Shown here: in pieces, positions 1-7,980 of the stretch
How positions within the stretch are numbered: the stretch's first letter is position 1
How the letters are laid out: each line of letters starts with the position of its first letter
NCBI RefSeq assembly: GCF_016745835.1
Contig: NZ_JAERVL010000018.1
Coordinates: forward strand, 1-64,000
From: Caldalkalibacillus salinus
GTDB taxonomy: Bacteria; Bacillota; Bacilli; Caldalkalibacillales; JCM-10596
Length of the DNA stretch: 64,000 bases
Direction: 5' to 3'
Position numbers and translations under genes: made by a program
The notes under the pieces: generated by a model
What the model saw: the letters and a program-made list of their open reading frames with translations, nothing else
Databases searched by the model: none
What the model was told of the DNA's origin: nothing

Positions 1-101
1 TGCTCGTAGCTGTATCCTGGCGCACTTACTCGGTCAATCACTCCTTGGTCATCACCTACCGTTCCATTTGGAAGTTCGCTTAATTCTGAAAAGAAATACA
101 C
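1..101 (-). pseudogene. 3' fragment of a third copy of the immunity-protein family
   Basis: On the minus strand the frame reads GDDQGVIDRVSAPGYSYE from about position 56 to the window edge. This matches the C-terminus of the two immunity paralogues at 1793-2575 and 3005-3790 (GDVQGVIDRVS, then PGYSYEQEWEE). The open frame begins after a TAG at 102-104, and residues before the match (positions 60-101) do not resemble the paralogues. The 3' end of the gene lies outside the window. It is probably a decayed or recombined third copy, but a short intact relative cannot be excluded from this window alone. Confidence 0.6.
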
Positions 102-135
102 CTAAAGTGAACAACCTAACGTGTTCGCTTTAGGT
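86..135 (-). terminator. Rho-independent terminator after the truncated immunity gene
   Basis: An inverted repeat pairs ACCTAAAG-GAACA with TGTTC-CTTTAGGT (arms 100-113 and 122-135, one internal mismatch, 8-base loop). In the minus-strand direction it is followed by a T-rich stretch. It lies about 30 bases downstream of the stop of the truncated gene at 167-352, so it would end transcription through the immunity cassettes. Confidence 0.6.
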
Positions 136-166
136 GCATCATATAAGTTCTAAAGTGTAGCTCGTT

Positions 167-400
167 TTAAAATCCCAATATACCACTTTTCTCGTGCCAT
201 ACTTTTTCTAACTCATCTCCCTTTACCTCTTTTTGCCAGTATCCTCTATCAATGTATGTGAACCCATTCTCTTTACAGTAATCTCTATCACCATGAGAGA
301 TAATAATTTTATCTTTGAACTTATCGACTGCAACTTCTTTTCCTTTATACAAAGCTTTTGACCTTATTACATATACATCATCTAGCTCTTCAAGATCGAC
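167..400 (-). pseudogene. 5'-truncated putative immunity gene, paralogue of 382-801
   Basis: The open frame on the minus strand has a possible ATG at 352 and encodes 61 residues, but homology continues upstream to about 400 without a start. It matches the C-terminal half of the neighbour at 382-801: ALYKGKEV against AVYKGKEV, GYWQKEVKGDELEKVW against GVWEKEVLKEELEKIW. The first half is missing, and bases 382-400 are also used by the end of the neighbour in another frame. This suggests a deletion that fused two tandem immunity genes out of frame. The function is inferred only from its place behind a toxin-like module. It might still be expressed from ATG 352 as a short protein. Confidence 0.55.
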
Positions 401-801
401 TCAAAAATATGACTTTTTTCTTTCCATATTTTTTCTAATTCTTCTTTTAAGACTTCTTTTTCCCAAACACCAGGCTCAATAAAAGAAAAATTATATTTTT
501 TTCCAAATTGATTTTCTCCTTGAAAAATTACATATTTTCCATTCTCAGTTACTCTTGATACTCCAACCTCTTTTCCTTTGTAAACAGCTTTATAAAATAA
601 ATAATAAATCTTGTCTATTTCCTCAACTTTCACTGTTTTTAAATAGTACGTTTCCCCTAGATGCTTTTTTTCAATAAATCCAATATTAATATCTTGTGGA
701 TCAGATGAAAATAAATTTACTATCCCTTCTAAAACAGCATACGAGGATTTATAGATTTTATTTTTGTATATAGCGTATTCACCATTTCCTAATTCATACA
801 T
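382..801 (-). CDS. Putative immunity protein (139 aa) for the second toxin module
   Basis: I do not recognise a named family. The protein is small, soluble by eye and lysine-rich, with no signal peptide or membrane segment. Its ATG overlaps the stop of the upstream toxin-like frame (794-1762) by 8 bases (ATGTATGA), so translation is probably coupled, the usual arrangement for a toxin and its immunity partner. A truncated paralogue follows directly at 167-400. The region is clearly richer in A and T than the genes to the right of 13000, which suits recently acquired cassette DNA. The immunity role is an inference from context. Confidence 0.6.
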   Translation of the reverse strand: MYELGNGEYAIYKNKIYKSSYAVLEGIVNLFSSDPQDINIGFIEKKHLGETYYLKTVKVEEIDKIYYLFYKAVYKGKEVGVSRVTENGKYVIFQGENQFGKKYNFSFIEPGVWEKEVLKEELEKIWKEKSHIFESILKS

Positions 802-1762
802 GATTAATCCCCTTAAAAGTTTTTATTAATTTTTTTTCAGAGTTATAGAAGGCTACAAGCACTTTATGACCTGTTCTAGTAAATTCATATATCTCGGTAC
901 CTGCTACTAATTCTCTTTCAAAACCTTCTACATACATAAATTCTGGTACAACAAAATTGTCGCTTAAAGTTGTGCCATTACCAGTATATGGACGACCATC
1001 AACATGTAATAGAACTCTTTCTCTAGTCTTATCATTAAGCTTATTTAAAATATTTTCAATCCTTTGTTTATCAACTTGCTTGTTACCGCCAATTGGGATA
1101 TTTATTTTTGAAATATCGACAGCAGGAAATCTTATAGCCCCTACTGAATAGTCACTGTAATTATAGGCTTTTTGCCCATACTCCTCTACAGTTTTATAAT
1201 GTAAAGCTAAACCATCAATGATTTCTTCAGGTGTATCAAGGTGTTTTACATCTTGGGCTCTTGTAATAAAGCCCCGTATGTTATATGTTCCACTAAAATA
1301 ATGTTCGAAGTCACTTGGCTTGATCACCTTTTGCATGATTGTAGTTGGTTCAGGAAACTCTGCATCCAATCTTATTCGAATAATCTTTTCTAGTTCTGTA
1401 TCTGTAAGCTTGTCAATACTTGTTCTGCGTATTCGGTTAAAGTCTTCAAGAGAAATATTATGTTTTCTTAATATTATCAAGAGTTTCTTGAAATGATTCT
1501 TTGAGATGTGCTGAACGGTGTGCCCCTGCTTCCACCGCCTCTATAAAGTTGTCTACCTGACTTGGACCATTAACTCTTAATCTCTCAAGTTCAGATGGAC
1601 TCTTCTATCAAACAGCTGGTGTATGTTTTCAGGACTGAAGCCTTTTTCTTGGATGTATCGTTTTACCCACGTTGCCTCTGTACGGTTAATGATACCATAA
1701 CGAGCGTAGTCATTTGGGTCTATATGTCTGTTGGCAGCTCTTCTTTGGTTTACACTTAATGT
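794..1762 (-). pseudogene. Displaced toxin C-terminal module, frameshifted
   Basis: Three consecutive minus-strand frames join into one broken polypeptide. The first (1762 to 1577) contains NDYARYGIINRTEATWVKRY and ENIHQLFDRRVH. The second (about 1592 to 1458) reads ELERLRVNGPSQVDNF and HLKESFQETLDNI. The third (1480 to 794) is a 228-residue frame containing FSGTYNIRGFITRAQDVKHL and VEGFERELVAGTEIYEF. Shifts are needed near 1590 and near 1460-1480. There is no export signal, so this looks like the end of a larger toxin separated from its delivery part. The last frame could be translated alone from TTG 1480, and it overlaps the putative immunity gene by 8 bases. The toxin family is not identified; an ADP-ribosyltransferase-like fold is only a guess. 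Confidence 0.55.
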
Positions 1763-1792
1763 CTATCTAAAGCCTTCGGCTTGGGCTTTAAC

Positions 1793-2575
1793 TTATTCTT
1801 CCCACTCCTGCTCGTAGCTGTACCCTGGGGTACTTACTCGGTCAATCACACCTTGGACATCACCCACCACAATATTCGGATTGACCCATAACTGTCCTTG
1901 ATGGAAATTGTAGGCAACCATATCTTCATGTATCTCAAACGCTGTTTTCACTCCCTCTGTTAAGTACACGAACCAGTGGTATTTTGGTGGAACAAGCGAA
2001 TAAAGTAAATTATTTTCTAGCCCTTCTTTTGAATTAGATTTTACTTCGTCTAAGATATCGAGCCCTGATCTCTCAGAGATAAGGCACTTCGCTTCTGCTA
2101 GTTGGATCATTCGTAGCTGTTGGGCTAAGTATTTCTCTTGCGATTCTATAACTTCTTCCGTTTTAATAAACTCATCATCTGTTTCTAAATACGGTACGAC
2201 ATACTGGCCTTGTTCTGGCATGGTGTGTGTGTGAATTTTATTTTGATGTATGTTTATAAATAAAGTTTGGGGTCTAATGATTCCTTCAAATTTTTTTGCA
2301 CAATTTCCTTCAATGACTACACAACGAAAATGCGAAGAATCGTATTGAAGTTGGAAGGAATCTACTGAAGTTATATCGTTATACGTGTATTTAGTGATTA
2401 TACTAGGATACTCTTTCTGTTCTTTTTCTCTAAGATCTTTGTATTCATACAATTTATACTCGAAAAATTTCTCATCCTGTACCAACTCTTTAAAATCTAC
2501 AGCCATTTGCAGACACTCTTGCACACGCTTTACGTCATAGTGACATACAGAACTAACAGCATATTTTTCTAGCAT
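1793..2575 (-). CDS. Putative immunity protein (260 aa), intact paralogue
   Basis: A 260-residue soluble protein with no signal peptide or membrane segment and no family that I recognise. It is closely related to the product of 3005-3790: both share VDFKELVQDE, VDSFQL, TMPE, KTEEVIESQEK, LAQQLRMIQL and a C-terminal VQGVIDRVS followed by PGYSYEQEWEE. The ribosome site AAGGAGG sits 7-8 bases before the ATG and overlaps the stop codon of a toxin-tail remnant (2589-2696). The gene therefore keeps the toxin-then-immunity order even though the toxin body is gone. Since the copy beside the intact toxin has a nonsense mutation, this one may now supply the protection. The immunity role is inferred from context. 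Confidence 0.7.
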   Translation of the reverse strand: MLEKYAVSSVCHYDVKRVQECLQMAVDFKELVQDEKFFEYKLYEYKDLREKEQKEYPSIITKYTYNDITSVDSFQLQYDSSHFRCVVIEGNCAKKFEGIIRPQTLFINIHQNKIHTHTMPEQGQYVVPYLETDDEFIKTEEVIESQEKYLAQQLRMIQLAEAKCLISERSGLDILDEVKSNSKEGLENNLLYSLVPPKYHWFVYLTEGVKTAFEIHEDMVAYNFHQGQLWVNPNIVVGDVQGVIDRVSTPGYSYEQEWEE

Positions 2576-2588
2576 TTTGTAAGCCTCC

Positions 2589-2696
2589 TTACTTGATTTG
2601 CCAATGAATAATGTTGATTTGATAACCTTCCTTCTTAAATGCTTTGATTAGTTTATCTCCTAATCTCGGGTCGTAATAATCATCTGGGAAGATATA
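2589..2696 (-). pseudogene. Remnant of a toxin 3' end (duplicated tail)
   Basis: Bases 2601-2696 match 3802-3897, the 3' end of the intact toxin gene, at 95 of 96 positions. In the toxin frame they encode the tail DYYDPRLGDKLIKAFK through INIIHW, then QIK and a stop, where the intact copy ends RYK. The identity stops abruptly at 2696. It is a scar of cassette duplication, or of replacement of an older toxin C-terminus, left in front of its immunity gene. Confidence 0.85.
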
Positions 2697-2925
2697 CAAT
2701 TTTCATCACTGTTTGATTCTCGCCCTGTTTACCTTTCCTATATGTACGCCATACTGTCCGTTTTCCCTGCTGAACGCACTCGCTTAGCTTCTCTTTCAGG
2801 TGATCTGCTCCGCATACGCTCATTCCTTCAGATTCGGGAAAGCTTTGCTGCAAGGTAAATGCGCTATCATCAAACAGTGGCTCAAACGATTCAGCCCTTC
2901 GAGCTATAATTGAGAAGTATATCAT
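2680..2925 (-). CDS. Short unrecognised open frame between cassettes
   Basis: The 81-residue frame starts at ATG 2925, just downstream of a strong terminator, and ends inside the duplicated toxin tail but in another frame (last residues IVYLPR). I recognise no family. The middle part contains FPESEGMSVCGADHL and GKRTVWRTYRKGKQGE, basic and compatible with a fragment of a transposase or another DNA-binding protein, but this is not supported by any diagnostic motif. No convincing ribosome site was seen. It is best regarded as foreign DNA caught at a cassette junction, possibly untranslated. Confidence 0.3.
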   Translation of the reverse strand: MIYFSIIARRAESFEPLFDDSAFTLQQSFPESEGMSVCGADHLKEKLSECVQQGKRTVWRTYRKGKQGENQTVMKIVYLPR

Positions 2926-2927
2926 CC

Positions 2928-2974
2928 AAAAAAACAGCCAAAGAAGAACACTTGAACCAGGCTCTTCTTTGGCT
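2928..2974 (-). terminator. Strong Rho-independent terminator of the toxin-immunity operon
   Basis: A perfect 12-bp stem AGCCAAAGAAGA / TCTTCTTTGGCT (arms 2936-2947 and 2963-2974) with a 15-base loop is followed, reading on the minus strand, by G and seven T. It lies 30 bases past the stop at 3005 of the immunity gene and closes the operon that starts at 12700. A second small stem with an AAGCC/GGCTT pair sits at 2988-3000. Confidence 0.85.
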
Positions 2975-3004
2975 TGATCTTTAGCTTAAGCCTTCGGCTT
3001 TAAC

Positions 3005-3790
3005 TTACTCTTCCCACTCTTGCTCGTAGCTGTACCCTGGCGCACTTACTCGGTCAATCACACCTTGGACATCACCCACCACAATATTCGGGTTGACCCA
3101 TAGCTGTCCTTGATGGAAATCGTAGGCAAACATATCTTCATGCATCTCAAATACTGTTTCCACACCCTCTGTTAAGTACACGAACCAGTGTTATTTTGGT
3201 GGGACAGCTGAGTATAGAAAACTACCTTCTAAATCATCTATTGTATCTGATGGTACTTCTTCTATAATATCTCCTACAGAACGCTGAGCAATATGACACT
3301 TCACTTCAGTTAATTGAATCATTCTGAGCTGTTGGGCTAGGAACTTTTCTTGTGATTCAATGACTTCTTCCGTTTTAACTTGCTTATTATTCGTTCCTAG
3401 GTTAGGAACGAAATATTCTCCTTCTTCCGGCATTGTGAAGGTTCGGATTCTATTATGAAAAATTCTGATAAATAATGTATTTAGGTTTAGTTTTTTTTCA
3501 ATTTTTTTTACAAAGTTTCCTCCTATAGTTGCACAATAGAAATGCGAGGGATTATACTTCAATTGAAAAGAATCTACTGAACTTATGTCTTCATATTTGT
3601 ACTTTGCCGTCATATCCGGATATTCATTTAGTTCTTTCTCTCTTAAATCACTGTATTCATACAGTTTGTACTCAAATAACATTTCGTCCTGTACCAACTC
3701 TTTAAAATCCACAGCTAATTGTAAGCATTCATCTACGCTTTTTTGTTTTTCGTAATAACAAATACTAGATACTGAATAGTCTTCTACCAT
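3005..3790 (-). pseudogene. Putative immunity gene of the intact toxin, interrupted by a nonsense codon
   Basis: The start ATG shares one base with the stop of the toxin (TAATG at 3788-3792), a hallmark of translational coupling. The frame reads 199 codons and meets TAA at 3191-3193. After this single codon the same frame continues for 61 codons to a TAA at 3005-3007, ending PGYSYEQEWEE exactly like the intact 260-residue paralogue. In the paralogue the codon is TAC (PPKYHWFV), so one substitution explains the interruption. The full product would be about 261 residues; the truncated one lacks the last quarter. No domain family was recognised. Whether the 199-residue product still works is unknown. 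Confidence 0.85.
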
Positions 3791-6700
3791 TACTTATACC
3801 TCCAATGAATAATGTTGATTTGATAACCTTCCTTCTTAAATGCTTTGATTAGTTTATCTCCTAATCTCGGGTCGTAATAATCATCTGTGAAGATATAGGT
3901 GAAAACAACTTGTTTGTCTTTATATTTATCTACTGCAATACCTAATCTACGAATGTCTTTTAGAACACCCTCTTCAAAGTAAGCTGTGTCCTTCAAATGT
4001 CTATTAAATGACCCTTCGGCATAGTTTCTTGATTCAAATAATATTAGGTTCTGGTTGTCAACTCCTATCACGTCTAATTGAGCTGCTTTCCCATTTACAA
4101 CGATATCAACGTCTCTTTTCACATCATCTAAGTTCAATACACGCTTGGCTATATTTTCAGTGAATGCTTCTCCGACTATCCCTTTTCTATTTCGGTAATC
4201 TCGCATGATGGCGGCATCTTGTAGTTGCTTTATTGTAAGGCTTCGATCCAGTAATTCTCTACTAATACGGTTAGCCATCTCCTCAGATAACAGGCCTGTT
4301 GGGCTTCCTTCTACTGTGACTTGATTTTTAACCGTAAATTTTTTACCCAAATCCTCAATGTTTCCAAGGGATTCTCTAACATACGGGTACCTTTTTGTCC
4401 CATCCGCTTTTGTAGTATTTTCAAGAGTCAGGAGATCATCTATGTTTTTCGTATCGATTAGGTACGCTCTTCTGATGTCCTTAAACGTATAGCTGTAATC
4501 AGTTATAAGTCTCTTCGCTGACGGCCATCCGTTTAGGTTCTGAACAAGATGCTTAAGCTGGCTAGGTGTCACCTCGTTATTGGCGAAGAAGCGAATATCG
4601 TCTAGTGCTACATGGCCTCTTATTAATTCTACTACAGATTTTGCTTGTTCACTATTCCTAATGCCATATTGTATAAACGCTTCAGGCTGGATGCCATGTC
4701 TTGTTATATAGAGGATATCCTCTGCACGAATCCCATCTGTTAGGAAGGATTCTATCTGATTCATATTGATACCGTCGTTAAGTAAAGACTTGAGGCTCTG
4801 TAAATCTTCTATACCATTTCTCGATACGATCTCGATAACATCGTGGTTTACATTCAAACTTCTAAGGTCTGATGCTAGTTCATATATGTTCTCTAATTCT
4901 TTTGTTCCGGAATTTTGAGCCAACATATAAATATGAGCATCACTGAATCCTTCTTCGGCAAACCGATGTACAATGCCAGGATTGGATTCGTCAATGAACC
5001 GTAACGTTTTGCTAATGAGTTGATCGATGTTGGCTTTAGCCGCTCGAAACAGTTTAGGGAGATACGGGATCATAAAGAAGGCGATCGCTAGCTTTGCTTC
5101 TGAGATGATGGCCTCTCCTGCTTCTTCATTGCCATACCTGTAGTAATCCTCTAGTATACTGTTGAGGTGAGCAGCATAAAAATACATTCCTAAGCCTAGT
5201 ATTAAGCCAATAGCGGTAGCTGGACCACCACTTAAGATTAGAACCCCTGTGGTGAGAATTCCGATCATGGCATCCAAAATGGTGATGATCGTTGCTAGGT
5301 CAATGATGAAGGCTGTTGATCCACCATTGATGCCCCCACCGATACGGTACGCTGCCGCACCCGTTTCTGGATCAAGGACAATGTATGCTGTACCTTTCCA
5401 GTCGAAAAATTGAATGTCTTCACCTGGAATCGTCACGTGATGTCCTTTATCGATTGCGCTTAATATATCTTGTTTGACGATGGAGCTGACATTAAGTTTT
5501 GGGAGTACTCGATCGATATTCTCTTCGGTTACTGTATAGGTTGGGATGCCACGTTCGTTTGCAATCTGAAACAACTTGATCGTTGAGACGGATGGCACCC
5601 CGACCGTTTGTTCAAAGATATGGTGTTCCAAGGCTGAGCCCATCATCCCGCTTGCAACCATAAACGCTTTTTCATGCGCTTCGTTCCCATTAAAGCTATT
5701 CACAGTAAGGACATTGCGATTGACGTCTACAAATAATCCACCTTGTGACATCTGGACTGGACTCAGAAGGAAATATTTAACCTGGGGTTCATATCCAGTG
5801 GTTGTTTCACCTAATAAATGAGTGAAATGGATTTTATGTTGTCCACTTAAAAATGTCTGACTCATTTGAACTTGAGATAGATAGGTCTGAACGATGCCGT
5901 GCAAGACTTCCCCCATGATTCCTTCTGAATATGGATCAGAAGTTTCATTAGCCGTCTGAGACACCGCCTCCATCCGCTTCTGTAGCCCCTCTAGTTGATG
6001 ACTGGAGACCGAGCCAAAGTCTAATCCTACTGCATAGTATCCACCTGTCGTAACTGTATTTTCTGCCTTCTCCGTTCCAATACCTGGGGCAGATAAGTGG
6101 ATATTGAACGCTTGGCGGTATCCAGCCCCAACAGGTTCTCCTGATGCTACTGTCTGGCCGTCTATCTTCAGTTCAGGCGTTAATTTGATAAGGTATACAG
6201 GCGTTTCAAACAGACCACCATAAGCTTCAATGACTTGTTCATCATCTTCTGTCGCTGGTTCCCAGGATAACGTGATTTTTTTACCGTATAGTTCAGCCGC
6301 TCGATTGATATAATCGAAATCAAGGGCACCGTTCCAGTTTAGTTGAAAAGGACTGCCGCCTTGAATGGTAAATCTGACGGTTTCAGCAAGTTGGTCTGGT
6401 ATTACTGAAAATGTCCCCTTTACCTGCGTCGTTGAGTAAGGTAAAGACAATGGCAAAAAGCCTAATCTCTCATCAACGGTCACCCATCCACCAGTAACAT
6501 CAACGAAATTCCCTTGGTCATCTGGTAATGTGGCTTCTGCATAGTCTAGTAGTCTATCGTACTCCGTTTCAAAAGAGTCTAATAGGATTTGTCCAGGTAC
6601 TCTGGATGTGGTCAAACCATCTCCAGATCTTTCACTTCCTAGATGAACCTGCTCAAACACAGCCTCAAAATCCACATCAAGCTGACGCTCTAAATCTAGC

Positions 6701-7980
6701 CCTTCCACATACTCTTTCTGGACAAAGGTCGGATCAAGAGGTACCCAGGTGCTTGAGCCGCTTCGCTCACCGATACCACGATATTCATCATAGGGCACGT
6801 ACGCTTCAACCCACACGTGTTCCTTTTGGATGGCCGTTATTTCGCCACCAGAGATGATAGAGCGAACCGGTGTCCCTAGTGAGGCCAGGATTTTGGCTGC
6901 TGCCTCGGGGGTCTCTGCCCCCACCCAGTTCATCGCGCGCTCGATCGGAATCTCAACCGTGCCATGAGCGTAACGAGCAGGAATGTCGTGGTAACGCAAA
7001 AGAGAGATTAAGAGCGACGCTTGGTCTAAGTCGTTCCCGCTACGTTGTTCAAACGTCCCAAACGCTCCTTTACGTGAACCGTAGTACGGCTGGAAGTCGA
7101 TCTCGTGACGAACGAATTCGTAGATGGCAAGTGGGTCGTTGCCCAGGTCATCAGCCAGAGATACGATCTCTTCTGTCCAGGTTGTTTCTATGGTTTCTTG
7201 TAAATCTGCATCCGTCGGCTCAGCTAACTCTGTATAGTCGATGTCAGTAGCACTAGCCTCAACCTGAGCTGTCTCCATGTCTTCCCCAAGGATCACAGTC
7301 TCAGGCTCTGCGTCGAACTGGCGATGAGGGAGCTCGTTGCCAAGTAACTCATGTGGCACTTCTGGCGCCAGTATGTCCTTTAAGGCGTTAAGCTTCTGCG
7401 CCCATTGTTCATCAGCTGACGCTTGTTCCGATGCGTCTTTTTGGGTTTGTTCTGCTTTGTTTTTATCCTCCGATTGCACCTCTTCCACATACGTGGCGAC
7501 TTCTTCTAACGTCGCTTCTAGTGTGGCAAATTGATCATCGATTTCGGCTCTTTTCTCTTTTAAACGTCGTTTCCCTACGCTTGAGCCCGCTTGTTGTAAA
7601 ACTTTTTCATGCTCTTTCCATTCTTGGACTAGGGCCTTCTTTGCTTCTTTGACCTCTTTTTGTATCGATTGGATGGATCGGCGTACGTCGGCATAATCAC
7701 GTTGTTCCCACCCTCGCTCTAATGCGTTGTACTCGGTCGCAAGCTGTTCGGCGAGCTGACCAAGAACGGATAAATCAGCGGCGTTATGGCCCGATTGAGC
7801 CATAACGTGCTGTTCATTTTGCTGTGTATTGTGCTGTGCAAAATACGCTTGCTGTGCCATCGCATCTTGCATGTGATAAGAGGCAATCAGCTGATGACTT
7901 GGAAAGCCAAAGGTGAAAAAGAACGAGACTAGGATCGTTAAAATCAGAATTTTAACAGATGTGTGACGCGGGTTAATCAT
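3790..7980 (-). CDS. Secreted transglutaminase-core polymorphic toxin with nuclease-like C-terminus (1396 aa)
   Basis: Order of parts: an N-terminal hydrophobic export segment (residues 9-27), a charged coiled coil (about 75-205), a transglutaminase-like core (about 270-420), a long beta-rich middle, a hydrophobic stretch (about 889-937), short helical repeats of the type GI-x4-I (about 985-1200) and a C-terminal domain (about 1225-1396). In the core the His (EHVWVEAYV, residue 388) and Asp (PLDPTF, 416) are kept, but the cysteine position reads GNDLDQAS, with Asp317 instead. The last domain has GEAFTE (1270-1275), then D1303 and E1316-S-R1318, resembling a PD-(D/E)xK nuclease with Arg for Lys. 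The gene overlaps its upstream partner by 8 bases and the immunity gene by one. The toxin role is an inference from this architecture and the neighbouring cassettes. Confidence 0.75.
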   Translation of the reverse strand: MINPRHTSVKILILTILVSFFFTFGFPSHQLIASYHMQDAMAQQAYFAQHNTQQNEQHVMAQSGHNAADLSVLGQLAEQLATEYNALERGWEQRDYADVRRSIQSIQKEVKEAKKALVQEWKEHEKVLQQAGSSVGKRRLKEKRAEIDDQFATLEATLEEVATYVEEVQSEDKNKAEQTQKDASEQASADEQWAQKLNALKDILAPEVPHELLGNELPHRQFDAEPETVILGEDMETAQVEASATDIDYTELAEPTDADLQETIETTWTEEIVSLADDLGNDPLAIYEFVRHEIDFQPYYGSRKGAFGTFEQRSGNDLDQASLLISLLRYHDIPARYAHGTVEIPIERAMNWVGAETPEAAAKILASLGTPVRSIISGGEITAIQKEHVWVEAYVPYDEYRGIGERSGSSTWVPLDPTFVQKEYVEGLDLERQLDVDFEAVFEQVHLGSERSGDGLTTSRVPGQILLDSFETEYDRLLDYAEATLPDDQGNFVDVTGGWVTVDERLGFLPLSLPYSTTQVKGTFSVIPDQLAETVRFTIQGGSPFQLNWNGALDFDYINRAAELYGKKITLSWEPATEDDEQVIEAYGGLFETPVYLIKLTPELKIDGQTVASGEPVGAGYRQAFNIHLSAPGIGTEKAENTVTTGGYYAVGLDFGSVSSHQLEGLQKRMEAVSQTANETSDPYSEGIMGEVLHGIVQTYLSQVQMSQTFLSGQHKIHFTHLLGETTTGYEPQVKYFLLSPVQMSQGGLFVDVNRNVLTVNSFNGNEAHEKAFMVASGMMGSALEHHIFEQTVGVPSVSTIKLFQIANERGIPTYTVTEENIDRVLPKLNVSSIVKQDILSAIDKGHHVTIPGEDIQFFDWKGTAYIVLDPETGAAAYRIGGGINGGSTAFIIDLATIITILDAMIGILTTGVLILSGGPATAIGLILGLGMYFYAAHLNSILEDYYRYGNEEAGEAIISEAKLAIAFFMIPYLPKLFRAAKANIDQLISKTLRFIDESNPGIVHRFAEEGFSDAHIYMLAQNSGTKELENIYELASDLRSLNVNHDVIEIVSRNGIEDLQSLKSLLNDGINMNQIESFLTDGIRAEDILYITRHGIQPEAFIQYGIRNSEQAKSVVELIRGHVALDDIRFFANNEVTPSQLKHLVQNLNGWPSAKRLITDYSYTFKDIRRAYLIDTKNIDDLLTLENTTKADGTKRYPYVRESLGNIEDLGKKFTVKNQVTVEGSPTGLLSEEMANRISRELLDRSLTIKQLQDAAIMRDYRNRKGIVGEAFTENIAKRVLNLDDVKRDVDIVVNGKAAQLDVIGVDNQNLILFESRNYAEGSFNRHLKDTAYFEEGVLKDIRRLGIAVDKYKDKQVVFTYIFTDDYYDPRLGDKLIKAFKKEGYQINIIHWRYK

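Noticed and set aside
957-1151. Plus-strand frame opposite the second toxin module
   Set aside because: Low-complexity Leu/Ser product typical of antisense translation; the minus-strand frame overlaps its immunity gene and is the real one.
2680-2925. Calling the 81-residue frame a transposase
   Set aside because: It is basic, but no DDE motif, inverted repeats or target duplication is visible, so no insertion sequence is claimed.
6528-7652. Several plus-strand frames opposite the toxin gene
   Set aside because: They are antisense shadows of one continuous 1396-codon gene with clear domains; none has a ribosome site.
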